Below are positions 34,336 through 53,193 of a stretch of DNA of 64,000 bases, one piece after another (within the stretch, counting starts at the first letter, position 1; each line of letters opens with the position of its first letter). Both the position numbers and the translations under genes were made by a program. The notes under the pieces were generated by a model, which saw only the letters and a list, made by a program, of their open reading frames with translations, made no database searches and had not been told where the DNA came from. The DNA is from Scytalidium lignicola (taxonomy: Eukaryota; Ascomycota; Leotiomycetes). The stretch covers positions 87,712-151,711 of the forward strand of contig NCSJ02000076.1 of assembly GCA_002812745.2 (NCBI GenBank), written 5' to 3'.

Positions 34336-36228
34336 ATGGATGCTATTAGGAAGACAGTCCGTCCGGTAGTCATCAACGAATTTGTAGATGCTCTATTCAA
34401 AATATGGAGCCCTTCCAACTTCCTTTCCGGTCAGAATCCGGTCACTCTAGGTATGCCCTTCTCCTAGCATTGATGACAAGTATTGGGCAGGCTAACTTGC
34501 CACTTTAGGTCTAGCAATAAGTGGAGGAGTTGATTCTATGGCTCTCGCTGCATTATGTTCTCGAATGATTAGATATCAAAGAGATATCAATGCATCTATA
34601 CCAAACATAAGCCTCCAAGCCTTTATAGTAGATCATCAAGCAAGACTGGGAAGTAAGCTCGAAGCTGAGAATGTAGCTAAAGTGCTAGAAAAGAGTGGTA
34701 AGTATTTCCTTAGAGGATTGTGATTTCGTACGTGGAATAATGTTCACATTTCATAGGCATTCGCACTCAAGTCTTGACATTGGACTGGCGTGAAATCCGG
34801 CAGCCCTCAGAGCTAGCAAACTTTGAGACATTAGCTAGGAAGTATCGTTTTCGGGCACTTGGATTGGCTTGCAAAAATCATAATATTGAATCTCTACTCC
34901 TTGCTCATCATGAGGATGACCAAACTGAAACCGTGCTCATGAGGCTTATTGCCGGTCATCGTGGGCTGGGTTTAACTGGGATTAAACCATCTTCCGGTAT
35001 CCCAGAGTGTTACGGAATCCATGGTGTTTACGAAAGTGGAGCTATTGACAGTCAATTGAGAGATTCTAAGTCTCCTGACGGCAGCCTCGACAACAATTTA
35101 GTCCTATATAAGAATTACCCTGAATTGGAAGCTCGGAAGTTATTCAACTTAGAAGATGGCGGCATTAGGGTCTATAGACCTCTATTAGGTTTTAGCAAGG
35201 CTCGTCTTATAGCTACTGCACAAGCAGAGGACATGCCATGGTTCGAAGACATTACCAATAACGACCCAACCATCACAAGAAGAAACGCTATTAGACACCT
35301 ATATAAGTCATATAATCTACCAGCCGCTTTGAGGAAGCCTGCACTTCTTGCTATGAGCATAAGAATAGAATCAGAGCAAGCAGCTTTACATGATACTGCC
35401 AAATGCTGGTTAAGTCAGTGTAAAATAATGGGCTTTGAATGGCGTACGGGGACACTAAGAATTCGATTCCTTAGAGATTTGGAGCAGCTCAGACTGCCCT
35501 CTGATTTATCTGCAGCAATGCCTCTGAGAAAGGCCCAAGCTGTTGCTCTTCTGTTGCTTCGACAAGTTATCACACTTGTGACTCCTGACGAGCATGTGCA
35601 CCTTTCTTCTCTTCACGGCACAGTGGAACGAATATTTCCAGAATTGTTTCCTGGGAGCAAACAGACGCCTTACCGCGCTTCTTTCACTGTTGCAGGAGTC
35701 CAGTTCCAACCCTTCTCCCCAAAAACGAAAAAGCAGCTTTCAGTAGATCACGAAATGGCCTCATCGACACTGTTGCAAAATATAGGATGGTTTCTTTCTC
35801 GCCAACAATATAGCTCCAATCTCAATAAACGGCCCGTGATTGAGATCCCTCCATCCAATATCTCATCACAACAACACCCTTGGTCACCATGGGTGTTGTA
35901 TGATGGTCGCTACTGGATTCGAATTTTAAGTCGATATTCTGTGCCACTTCGAATTCAACCTTTCCGGAAAGAGGATCTGCAGGGCTTCAAACAGTCCCTT
36001 TCAAAAGATGATAGGAAATCTCTTGAGAAGATGCTCAAGGAATTTGCACCAGGAAATATCCGATGGACATTACCAGCTGTTGTAGCCCTGCATGCTGATG
36101 GCTCAGAGAAGGTTTTGTGTTTGCCAACATTGGATTTTAGTACTCCAGAACCTGACCTGGAATGGCAAGTAAGATATAAAAAGGTAGACATGGATGATTT
36201 GAAACTAGATAAACGACTATCTGTATAG
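34336..36228 (+). CDS. tRNA(Ile)-lysidine synthase-like PP-loop ATPase (TilS family)
   Basis: In bacteria TilS converts C34 of tRNA-Ile(CAU) to lysidine so that AUA is read as Ile. Exons 34336-34450, 34509-34697, 34757-36228 give 591 aa. Seen: the PP-loop LAISGGVDSMAL (residues about 40-51), FIVDHQARLGS, and the TilS-diagnostic AHHEDDQTETVLMRLIAG. This is followed by a family segment RPLLGFSKARLIATAQ with WFEDITNNDPTITRRNAIR. The C-terminal half is long and poorly conserved. A mitochondrial tRNA target is likely; an N-terminal basic helix (MDAIRKTVRPVVINEF) could serve for import, but no strong presequence is evident. Of three close ATGs, 34336 is in frame and was chosen. Convergent with WDR48, 96 bp apart. 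Confidence 0.9.
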
Positions 36229-36324
36229 GGAGATAGAGAGATTTCATTATGGCCTACACTGCCTATACTAAAAACCATTGCTAAATTTGGAATAAAATGT
36301 GAAATTTGAGTATTTATATACCGA

Positions 36325-39652
<3,328 letters not shown>

Positions 39653-40346
39653 ATCAGCTGAGGGTATAAATCATGCGCATGAGCAAGTCGTGATACACGT
39701 TGTTCGCGATCATACAGCGCAACACTAGACAGGCGTGGAAAGGTGCTGTGAGGAGTTGATGGTGAGTTCGTTCAGACAGGAGGGTGCAGGCATTATTGGC
39801 GGGCTCTTGCTCCACAATATACGCTGAGCCGACAGCATACAGCAAGTGATTTAGCTCCTTGCTACGGGTCCCTTCTCCGCTCCTGCAGCGTGTGTGAACC
39901 CATGCTGCCCCGTGCTGCCCCAGGCACTACTGCTGACTAATAGCCGCGCCGAGTAAGTTAACTATCCTGACGTGGATCAGGGGCTGCAAGGCGTAGGCGC
40001 AGAAGGGGCCTCGGCAGCGTTTAACTAACCAGCAACAGCACTGAGGAAATCATCCGGGTTCGGAGCGCATAATTACATCAACTACTGGAAAAAAGACTCG
40101 TGAGAGCTACCCATTATCCAGTCTAATAGTGCATTTGATTATTAAATTATACAACTAGAGCTGTGCGCCTGGGTCAACACAGAACCTGGATCATGTTGAA
40201 CATTGGATGTGACACATCTAGAATCATGAAATTCGTCTCTAGCCACAATTAGCCGCTATGTAAAGTCCTAGTTACCAGTACAGTTGGGTATCTCTCGTAA
40301 TAATCCGCCTTGAAAACGCCTACAATGCATATTATGTTCAGTATGT
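39653..40346. other. Intergenic, ULP1 3' end to WDR48 start
   Basis: 694 bp. Holds the WDR48 promoter and the ULP1 3' UTR. A direct TATGTTCAG repeat sits at the ULP1 stop (40334-40351). No other gene seen. Confidence 0.45.
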
Positions 40347-42054
<1,708 letters not shown>

Positions 42055-42609
42055 TTCGAAGACCTGACCGTACCACCCAACAGAGATGATAGATGAAACA
42101 TCGAAGCACAAGCGGTAGAAATTTGGTTGATGTGAAGAATGTTTGCTTTGACGGTGAGTTCAAAGAGTCGAGATGATTCTGTATGTTGATCCGATTAACT
42201 AATTGGGGCGGCTGGGCTTCAAATAAGGTTGCCGAAGATTATCCGGATTACTTAAGCGATCTACCTGATGGCCATGACTAGAAAGAAAAAAGATAGACTT
42301 GAACAGCCGAAAGTCAAATATAATTGACTCTTAACTATTTTCTCCGGAAGCATTCATTAACAAGCAATCTTATGGTGACTTATGAATTATTTAGGCTTAA
42401 TTTAGAGAGCAATTCGAGTCTGTATCAGATAAATAAAGTATATCTATGTACAGAGAAGGTATGTAGATATATATACTTTCTAACTATCCATTTCCTCAGC
42501 CATATCAATAAGGTTAAAATATGCGAAAACGTGCAGACCCAGAATTCATCGAAATATATATATAGACAGTAAAGCAATAATACACACTAATCATTTGTGC
42601 TCATGAAAC
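42055..42609. other. Intergenic, monooxygenase 3' end to ULP1 start
   Basis: 555 bp, AT-rich with TATATATA-type runs near 42460-42570. Presumed ULP1 promoter and monooxygenase 3' UTR. Nothing else seen. Confidence 0.45.
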
Positions 42610-45900
<3,291 letters not shown>

Positions 45901-47874
45901 ATGAATCAAAACCATGGTTCCGTGTTGAAACGCTCTCCATCTCCTGTCAAACCTCTTCGAATTTACAAACACGAAGGAGACTCTCAACGCGGAAGTCACT
46001 TGGGCGAAACAGATTCAAGTCCTTCATCATTCCCTCCTCGAACGTCTTCTCTCTATAGTTCTGAACAAAAACTGAGTCCTGAGATCTTTGTAGAGATTCC
46101 GGGACAGGAGAAACCTAGCGCCAGTACTCCTAGCTACTCAGATCTATCAAATCTTGCCTTGCAAAAAGGTTCTGATAGTTCTTCAACAGTTATGGGTGAC
46201 TTCATACCAATCGATTACCAAGATATCAAAATGCATCCGCTCCCAGAAGAGGAAGAGCGGGCATTTACACAGTAATTCCTCACGTTCACTTTATCTGTTG
46301 AGAGTGACTAATGTTTTTAGGGTTCTAAATCGACGCAAAGCCCCGGCTATGAATCCTTATGAATTCGATCCCAACTCTCCTGATGTTGATAGGAACCAAC
46401 ACACAAGGTTCTCTGACTTTATAGGTAGATCTCGTGGTCTTTCTAACCCACGACCAACGCAAATCACGAATTCTCACTCCGAGGCAAGTTGTCTGCTAAT
46501 GGGCCTGAGTCCTGATGAGGGTGTAAAATACTCCATCAAGTCACACGGCATTGGTCTACAACGGAGCGAGTCTTCGCCAAACCTTACACCCGGTCTTTTT
46601 GCTGCACGTCATGAAAGGACCACAGCTACCACAGGTTCGTCTCAACTTTATTCAGGAGAGAAATTATCAAGATCTCCATCCCGACGTGGATGCCAGCGTG
46701 GTGAAGAGATGCTCCATCACGAGGACGAGGAAACTGAGGATAGGGCTAGTTCGCACTCACGCGGAAGGGTCCCAGTGCTAGCCCAACAGCCAACCTCGAT
46801 AGCATCTTCTCCTTCTCGTCTACCTCGTCAAGGTCATTCTCAAGACAAGTCTTCCAGGCTCTCGGACCATCGCCATTCCATTACTAAAGAACTTGAAGAT
46901 CTTGCTGAACATGATGAACCTGAGAGCATAACCGACTTTTCGCCTATACTTAGCTGGCCGCCAACTCCTCCTCCTAGGAGATCACGATCACCAATGAAAA
47001 AAATGTTCGGAGAACATGGATGGCTGGGATACACACCTGATGTCAAAGACGACCAGAAGATGACCAACAGTAGTAGCAATCTCAGGCGGAAGGACCTGTC
47101 TTCTGTGCACAGAAAGACAACGATGATTGAAAAATTACGCAACAAGCTTGAAGAAATTGTAGGTTCTGCTCACCCTCCAACTTGGACTTATTTTTGACAA
47201 AACAATGTGGACAGGCTGAAAAGGCAGATATGAGTCCAAGTAAGGGCCATTTTCGATCTGAGAGTGGAAAACATTCAATGGCACCATCGGCTGTTCTATC
47301 CGTTTCAGTCGGACCACCTCACCAAGCTCGAATGTTCATGGAGATGGAGCTCATGATCATTCATACGGCAAACACATTTCTAATGAATGAATTTAGCCAT
47401 GGCCGGTTTGTCGTTGAAACTCTAAAGAAGACAGTGGACTCTTGGAAGCGCGCCGGTAGGCCAACAGTAATTGAATTCATGTATGATCAAGCAACTCAAC
47501 GAGACCTTGTCGCAGCAAACCAACACAATTTCCGGTTTCATAGTATTAGGCCAACTGACAACGTCCGGGTTAGCTCCATGCTTTATAATTGGAAGCAAGT
47601 CGCAAGCACTATGGCAATTCGAACATTTTGCGCTGCGGACACTGTTATTTTAAAACTCATCTTTGATATCGAGCAGATTCTAGAGCTCCTTGGTGCTGGG
47701 CATCCCATTATGCTTAGGCTTCAGCAGATTCGCGCCGAAGTCAACGAGCTAGTTAGTTTTGCAAACAAAAAGAAAAGCAATCTAACAAATTCCAAATCTG
47801 CTCAAGATACTCCAGAGAACAATACAACCCATCCTTATGGTCAATCGTTCTACAGTTACCTGTTGGAAGAGTAA
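45901..47874 (+). CDS. Unknown fungal protein, disordered N terminus with helical C-terminal domain
   Basis: Exons 45901-46271, 46321-47158, 47215-47874 join in phase to 622 aa. I do not recognise a named family. Residues 1-400 are Ser/Pro/Arg/Glu-rich and low complexity, with probable proline-directed kinase sites (RSPSPVK, WPPTPPPRRSRSP). A short conserved-looking block KKMFGEHGWLGYTPD follows, then the helical segment IEKLRNKLEEI just before intron 2. The last 200 residues look folded and alpha-helical (HQARMFMEMELMIIHTANTF, FVVETLKKTVDSWKRAG, MAIRTFCAADTVILKLIFDI, LRLQQIRAEVNELVSFA). No signal peptide or membrane anchor. Possibly a cytoskeletal or signalling scaffold, but this is a guess. 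Confidence 0.78.
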
Positions 47875-48699
47875 CCATTTTGATCTAGCCATTGTACTTG
47901 ACGCTCATGAGACCAACGCAATTTGCGCTTCAAATTTAGAGCAGATAAAGGTTGCTAGCTTGGAAACTCTCTACCAACGAGCAATTGTCTTGTCTCTGTC
48001 ATGCTGCTAACATTCAACCAACCATAGTGTTTCAGTTCTCTTATTTCCTAGCACTTCGCATTCTATGCAGACATCTTAATTTATTCTGCAAGATTTGTCG
48101 GTCAGTTATGCGATAGGCTTCAGTGTCCTCCCTAATATTACTGTATCGATTTAGTAAGGTTGAGAAAGAGGTCCAGATAACCCTAGATCTCTCTACTCTT
48201 CCCGCCTGTAGTTTTATGCCAGGCAGGAGAATTGAACTAGACGGAACAGGAATTTGAGACGTGGAAGCCCACGTATCCCTTTGTGGCACACTGTTTTCCG
48301 GATGGACCAATTCTTGTTGATTTCTTTCCTTTATAGTCTGTGTTGTAAGATATAAATGGTAGCACAATTGAAATCATGAAATAAACTGGAGGTTGTCTTA
48401 AGAGTCTAATGCCTGAGGTGTGAATCAGTAAAGTTACTGGTATGCGCCTCAAAGTGCAGCCACAACACGTCATTGCGGCAGCTGAAGGCTTTCACGTGGG
48501 AAGGTCAGTTGCCAACCAAACGACTCGAATAGTCAACTCTCCTTCACCGCGTCATGTCTGGCTGCCACAGGCAGGCAAGTCTCCGGCCGAAATGAGTTCA
48601 TCTTTCTACTATTAGTCTCCCGTTGTGATATTTACTACGTGGAGACTACCTAACGCTGCTGGCACAGAGTTGACTTTGATTATACAATAGCACAGCAAG
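47875..48699. other. Intergenic, unknown gene to DDHD lipase
   Basis: 825 bp. Presumed 3' UTR and promoter. Minus-strand ORFs at 48041-48367 and 48237-48473 show no motif. Nothing else seen. Confidence 0.45.
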
Positions 48700-51486
48700 A
48701 TGTCCAATGCAGGCCATATCCATCCCTCAACTCACCGGACAACACGTCCTATCCGTGCTCCGGACCTCCAAAATGACGATGACATTCCTGAGCTCAAAGC
48801 ACATTTCTTCTACAGCTCGCCTCTCTCCATCGACGACCCTCTCTCTGCCATACCTAGTCCAGTTGCATTCGATGGAAAACCCACAAGACATCCTCCAAGG
48901 CCTTTCTCTCCATACGACAACATTGCTCTTGAGAAGGTTTGGCTAAACTTTGCTGATAGAAGTTGCAAGCGCCATAGGAAACAGACATCGAGAAAATCGT
49001 CGACTTCTCACAGGAACGTTTCGAGTAGTGATCCTATCGGTACGGACAGTACTTCTGGGGGAGAAAGTCCAGGAAATACTATCACCTCCAAAACTTCCAC
49101 TGGAAGATTTGGTGAACAAGCTGAGCCTAGAGAAGACCTCGATGGCTCCCCAAAGGAGACACAGGAGCTCGAGACACCCTGGTTCAAAACAGACAAAACA
49201 CTTAGGACAGAGCAAGGAGACGAAGCTAGGAATAACAACAGTTATATTTTCGACGGCTCCGCTGGGTCTGCAGAACAAGGAACTATTCGAAGTCTCAACC
49301 AAAACCCTCCTTATTCCAAGAATATAAATCCTTCCTCTGGTCTTCAAATTAATGAGGCTGGTACTACTGGTCTCCCTTTCCTGAGGGCTCCATCACGGAC
49401 GTCAGTTCCGCTCTCGACATCGCTTAGCTCACATACTGCTGATGAATATGAAGATCAATCTGCCGCAGGCTATCAGAGGGATTTAAATAATAAGCAAGAC
49501 TCTTCTACATCTCCGAGTTCCGTTTGGCCCGAAATGGTGGCCGCCGATGTACCAGTCGGTGTATCCAGGCTTCACCATGTAGAGTTGCCGTCCTTAATAA
49601 TGAAGCCAATTTATTGGTCTCCTGTTCATGATATCGCAACTGTCACACGTGGTACTTGGTTCTACAAAGACATACTTTTCCCAGTCGAACCTGCGGTGGC
49701 AAATCAGCTCGAGATCGGATACAGAGAACTTCGACCTTGGTCTCAAACTTGGAGAGATGAGCTAAATAGTGCGATGGAGGTAGGCGCCGCAGGTGAGGAG
49801 AAAGTGGCACACCGTCTATGGCCAAGGGACACTGACAATATGACAACGGCTACTTTATCTACTGATCCGTCTTGTGCAGCTAGTTGTTTTCACGGCGAGG
49901 CTGCAGCTGAGGGTAAAATAGAGGTCGAAAACTTGGATAAAAATATTCAAGACAACGCTCACAGCCGTAGGCGTTACGCTGAATGTCAGGTTATATACAG
50001 AGATTTTAAAAATGCCTTTATCTTGAAGCCAAGCCTTCAGCCCTCTGCATATTACGGCAGAAAACCGCTGCAAAAGATAAAGAAGGGTTTGCCAGTGGGT
50101 ATCCATGTTGTCCGCGGCCTCGATTGGACTTCCTGGGAGAAATTATACCCTCCTAAAAGGACCACTGCAGCTGCTAAGCTCAATACTGGAATCGATAGCT
50201 TTATTGGAGAGCCAACCTTACAACCATGCGGGAGAGAAGATAGGCCGAAGGTCACAGATCTTATTCTTGTTATCCATGGAATTGGACAGAAGTTGTCAGA
50301 GCGTGTAGAGAGTTTTCACTTTACTCATGCCATTAACTCATTCCGCCGGTCAGTCAATCTTGAGCTCAGCAATGAGGGTGTACGGCGTGTGCTTCGAAAA
50401 GATTTAGGAGGAGTGATGATCCTTCCAGTCAACTGGCGATCGAATCTCTCATTCGAGGATGGAGGCCCAATGAAGAGGGATGATAAAGAGCGTGCGAGTT
50501 CACATTTTTCGCTCAAGGACATTACGGTTGATACTATACCAGCGGTTCGCAATATTATCTCGGATGTCATGTTGGATATTCCTTTCTATATGTCTCATCA
50601 CAAACCTAAGATGATACAAGCTGTGATTAGTGAAGCGAATCGCGTTTATCGTCTATGGTGCAAGAATAATCCTAGGTTTCACCAAGAAGGCCGAGTACAT
50701 ATTATTGCACACTCTCTCGGGAGTGCCATGGCACTCGAAGTTTTAAGCAAGCAACCCACATTCGTCCCACGAATAGACCTTGAAGGCACGGAGATCAATA
50801 GGGACTATTTCGACTTCTCAACTACTAATCTTTTTTTTGCTGGCAGCCCAGCTGGGTTTTTCTTACTCCTTGATAGAGGGAAGTTACTACCAAGGAGGGG
50901 CCGGAAGAAGCCCGGTGCAGAACCTGGTGATGACACTGATGGAAATATCGTTGGAGATGAAGGCACTTTTGGTTGCCTTGCGGTTGATAATATCTACAAT
51001 ATTATGCACTGCAATGATCCAATTGCTTACCGTCTTAACGCGACGGTGGACCCGGTCTATGCCGCTACTTTGAAGAATGCATATGTTCCAAGCGCCAAAG
51101 CGGGGTTTTTTGGAACAATTGGTAATGCGATGAGATCCCTCACTCCTGGAGCAGCGTCCGCTACAGAGGTTGCAGTTGGGCAGGTTCCTGTGCCAAGTTT
51201 GGTAACTCGCCTTCCGTCACAACTTGAATTGGAAGTTCATGATTTTACACGAGAGGAAATTGCCGAGAAGAAGTTCTATTTGCTGAACGACAATGGCCAA
51301 ATTGACTGGTTCTTGAGTTCCGGAAGAGGTCCTCTAGATATACAGTATATTAACATGTTAGGAGCTCATAGCAGCTACTGGATAAGTCCCGATTTTGTAA
51401 GAATGGTTGTGACAGAGGTCGGCAGGAAGCCGGGTAGGAATAACACCTTTCCTAATATGCGGAAAGCAAAATCCAAGGTCGATTAG
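48700..51486 (+). CDS. DDHD-domain phospholipase (intracellular PA-PLA1-like)
   Basis: Putative phospholipase A1 related to yeast Ddl1 and animal DDHD1/2, acting on phosphatidic acid and other phospholipids at organelle membranes. Intronless, 928 aa. Residues 1-280 are low-complexity. Then comes the conserved region: PIYWSPVHDIATVTRGTWFY, LILVIHGIGQKLSERVESF (lipase fold start), and the nucleophile motif HIIAHSLGSAMALEVL with Ser about 672 (AHSLG in place of GHSLG). The C-terminal DDHD region includes NIMHCNDPIAYRLNATVDP and YINMLGAHSSYWISPDF, which carry the metal/catalytic Asp and His positions. No signal peptide. AATAAA lies at 51765-51770, 280 nt after the stop. Confidence 0.93.
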   Translation: MSNAGHIHPSTHRTTRPIRAPDLQNDDDIPELKAHFFYSSPLSIDDPLSAIPSPVAFDGKPTRHPPRPFSPYDNIALEKVWLNFADRSCKRHRKQTSRKSSTSHRNVSSSDPIGTDSTSGGESPGNTITSKTSTGRFGEQAEPREDLDGSPKETQELETPWFKTDKTLRTEQGDEARNNNSYIFDGSAGSAEQGTIRSLNQNPPYSKNINPSSGLQINEAGTTGLPFLRAPSRTSVPLSTSLSSHTADEYEDQSAAGYQRDLNNKQDSSTSPSSVWPEMVAADVPVGVSRLHHVELPSLIMKPIYWSPVHDIATVTRGTWFYKDILFPVEPAVANQLEIGYRELRPWSQTWRDELNSAMEVGAAGEEKVAHRLWPRDTDNMTTATLSTDPSCAASCFHGEAAAEGKIEVENLDKNIQDNAHSRRRYAECQVIYRDFKNAFILKPSLQPSAYYGRKPLQKIKKGLPVGIHVVRGLDWTSWEKLYPPKRTTAAAKLNTGIDSFIGEPTLQPCGREDRPKVTDLILVIHGIGQKLSERVESFHFTHAINSFRRSVNLELSNEGVRRVLRKDLGGVMILPVNWRSNLSFEDGGPMKRDDKERASSHFSLKDITVDTIPAVRNIISDVMLDIPFYMSHHKPKMIQAVISEANRVYRLWCKNNPRFHQEGRVHIIAHSLGSAMALEVLSKQPTFVPRIDLEGTEINRDYFDFSTTNLFFAGSPAGFFLLLDRGKLLPRRGRKKPGAEPGDDTDGNIVGDEGTFGCLAVDNIYNIMHCNDPIAYRLNATVDPVYAATLKNAYVPSAKAGFFGTIGNAMRSLTPGAASATEVAVGQVPVPSLVTRLPSQLELEVHDFTREEIAEKKFYLLNDNGQIDWFLSSGRGPLDIQYINMLGAHSSYWISPDFVRMVVTEVGRKPGRNNTFPNMRKAKSKVD

Positions 51487-52064
51487 AGACTCGTGTACTG
51501 CAGAGGCAGTGGTGGCGCACATATAGAGGGATTAGGCATTTTAAGCATACATGTAGGGTCGTTAGAAGCTGTGTTAATATCGGTATATTTTTGGTATATG
51601 TGGGGTTTAGGACAGTCACTTGGACATCTCTTGTCATGTTACTCTACGGGAAGGAGTCGGGTTTATTTGGCAAAGTGCTTGCTACGATACCCATGTGGAT
51701 ATAGATTATTGGCATATGATTTTAGATCCTTCGTATAATATTTAATAGTACTATTCTGTGAATGAATAAAACAAGAGTGCTAATATTCTGTTTCATTTGA
51801 TGTGAAAATCTAGTGTATTTCGCTCCTTTACTTTATGATTTAAGTGAACCAGCTGTTGTTGTACCTGCCAAGGAATACTGCGGTCCTCCCGATCATCCTC
51901 GGTCCATTAGGACCTTGTTACCCCACGATTTGACTTTAGAGCCATTGCCACCCTGTCAAAAGCTTCACTGTCTAGAGAATCTAGTGGTCAATTCGCAAAT
52001 TATCATTACGCAAAGCAGTAGCTCCAAAGATAATATCGAACGGAGAGTGAGAAGAATTACAAAT
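51487..52064. other. Intergenic, DDHD lipase to GST kappa
   Basis: 578 bp containing the lipase 3' UTR (AATAAA at 51765) and the promoter of the next gene. The frame before ATG 52065 is open from 51813 but reads unlike kappa GSTs. Nothing else seen. Confidence 0.45.
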
Positions 52065-53193
52065 ATGGCGTTGGCCAAGAAAATCACACTTTATGTAGAC
52101 ACTGTTTCCCCGTTTTCCTATATTGCTTATTACATTTTGCGGGTAAGTTGCGAAAGTCGCATACCTTGAGATACGATACGTATAACTACAACTTTCATTA
52201 ATAACGTATATGAAACCGTGAGAATTCTTGTGGCTCAATCTATCTCATCTATTGGAGCCTAGAACACTTTATTAGGAATTTTCTTAAGCCCTCCTAGTCG
52301 TCATAGTATTAGATGTCTTAGCTAACAATTTGGCCTGTATAGCATGACCCGATATTCTCGAAGGTAGAACGTACATACGTTCCTATATTACTCGGAGGCG
52401 TGTTCAAAAAATGCGGTAATACCGCGCCAATCAGCATTAAGAGTAAGTCGTGATTTCAAGTACATGTATGATTGATACAGAGGGTTAGAGACAGGCTGAT
52501 ATGATTACTGATCTACGGACATGGAATCACTTGAGTCCTCTCTATTTTACGGAGGATAGTCGAGGATAAAAGTGCAGTAATTAGTAAAACGAGCTCAAGG
52601 CTGAACTTTCTCCAGACAAAGACAAATGGGTCGACAAGGAACGCATTCGCTGGACTCGTCTCTTCAAAGTTCCAATATACGACAGGCTTCCAACTGACTT
52701 CCCGCCTATGACAGTCACTATCATGCGAGCACTGTGTGCCATCACGTTAATTCACCCAGGACAGGCTGGTCAAGGAATTTTGACTAAGGCACTGGATAGT
52801 CTGTATCAAGCGTACTGGGTGGATAACCGACCAACCCAGAATAAAGAAGTCCTAGTAGAGGTTCTATCAGAAACTCTAGGTCAGGAGGAAGCGCAGAAAG
52901 GTGTGTAAGGCTTTATCTGATCATCCGTAATCTGCATTGTGTTGCTTTGAAGAACGATTAACCCAATTTTTTCAATTACAGTTATGACAGCGGTACCTAA
53001 TGAGGGAAAGGAGCTTTTGATTAAGAATACAGACTTGGCATTAGCCGATGGTGCTTTTGGGTTGCCCTGGTTTGTAGCAACGAACGAAAATGGCGACAAG
53101 GAAACTTTCTGGGGTGTTGATCACTTAGGCCAGGTAATCGAGTTCCTGGGGTTGGATCATCCAAAGACAGGAGGATGGAAGGCTCAACTGTAG
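52065..53193 (+). CDS. GSTK1: Glutathione S-transferase kappa-like (DsbA-family) protein
   Basis: Thioredoxin-fold transferase related to mitochondrial/peroxisomal kappa GST and 2-hydroxychromene-2-carboxylate isomerase. Exons 52065-52142, 52343-52442, 52616-52900, 52982-53193 give 224 aa, the family length. Seen: ITLYVDTVSPFSYIAYYILR, with the kappa active-site Ser context (SPFSY); VPILLGGVFKKCGNTAPISI; NKDKWVDKERIRWTRLF; and the C-terminal thioredoxin half GAFGLPWFVATNENGDKETFWGVDHL. The start MALAKKITLY matches the family. No clear C-terminal peroxisomal tripeptide (ends KAQL), so location is open. The two upstream introns (200 and 173 nt) are longer than most here. Confidence 0.92.
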
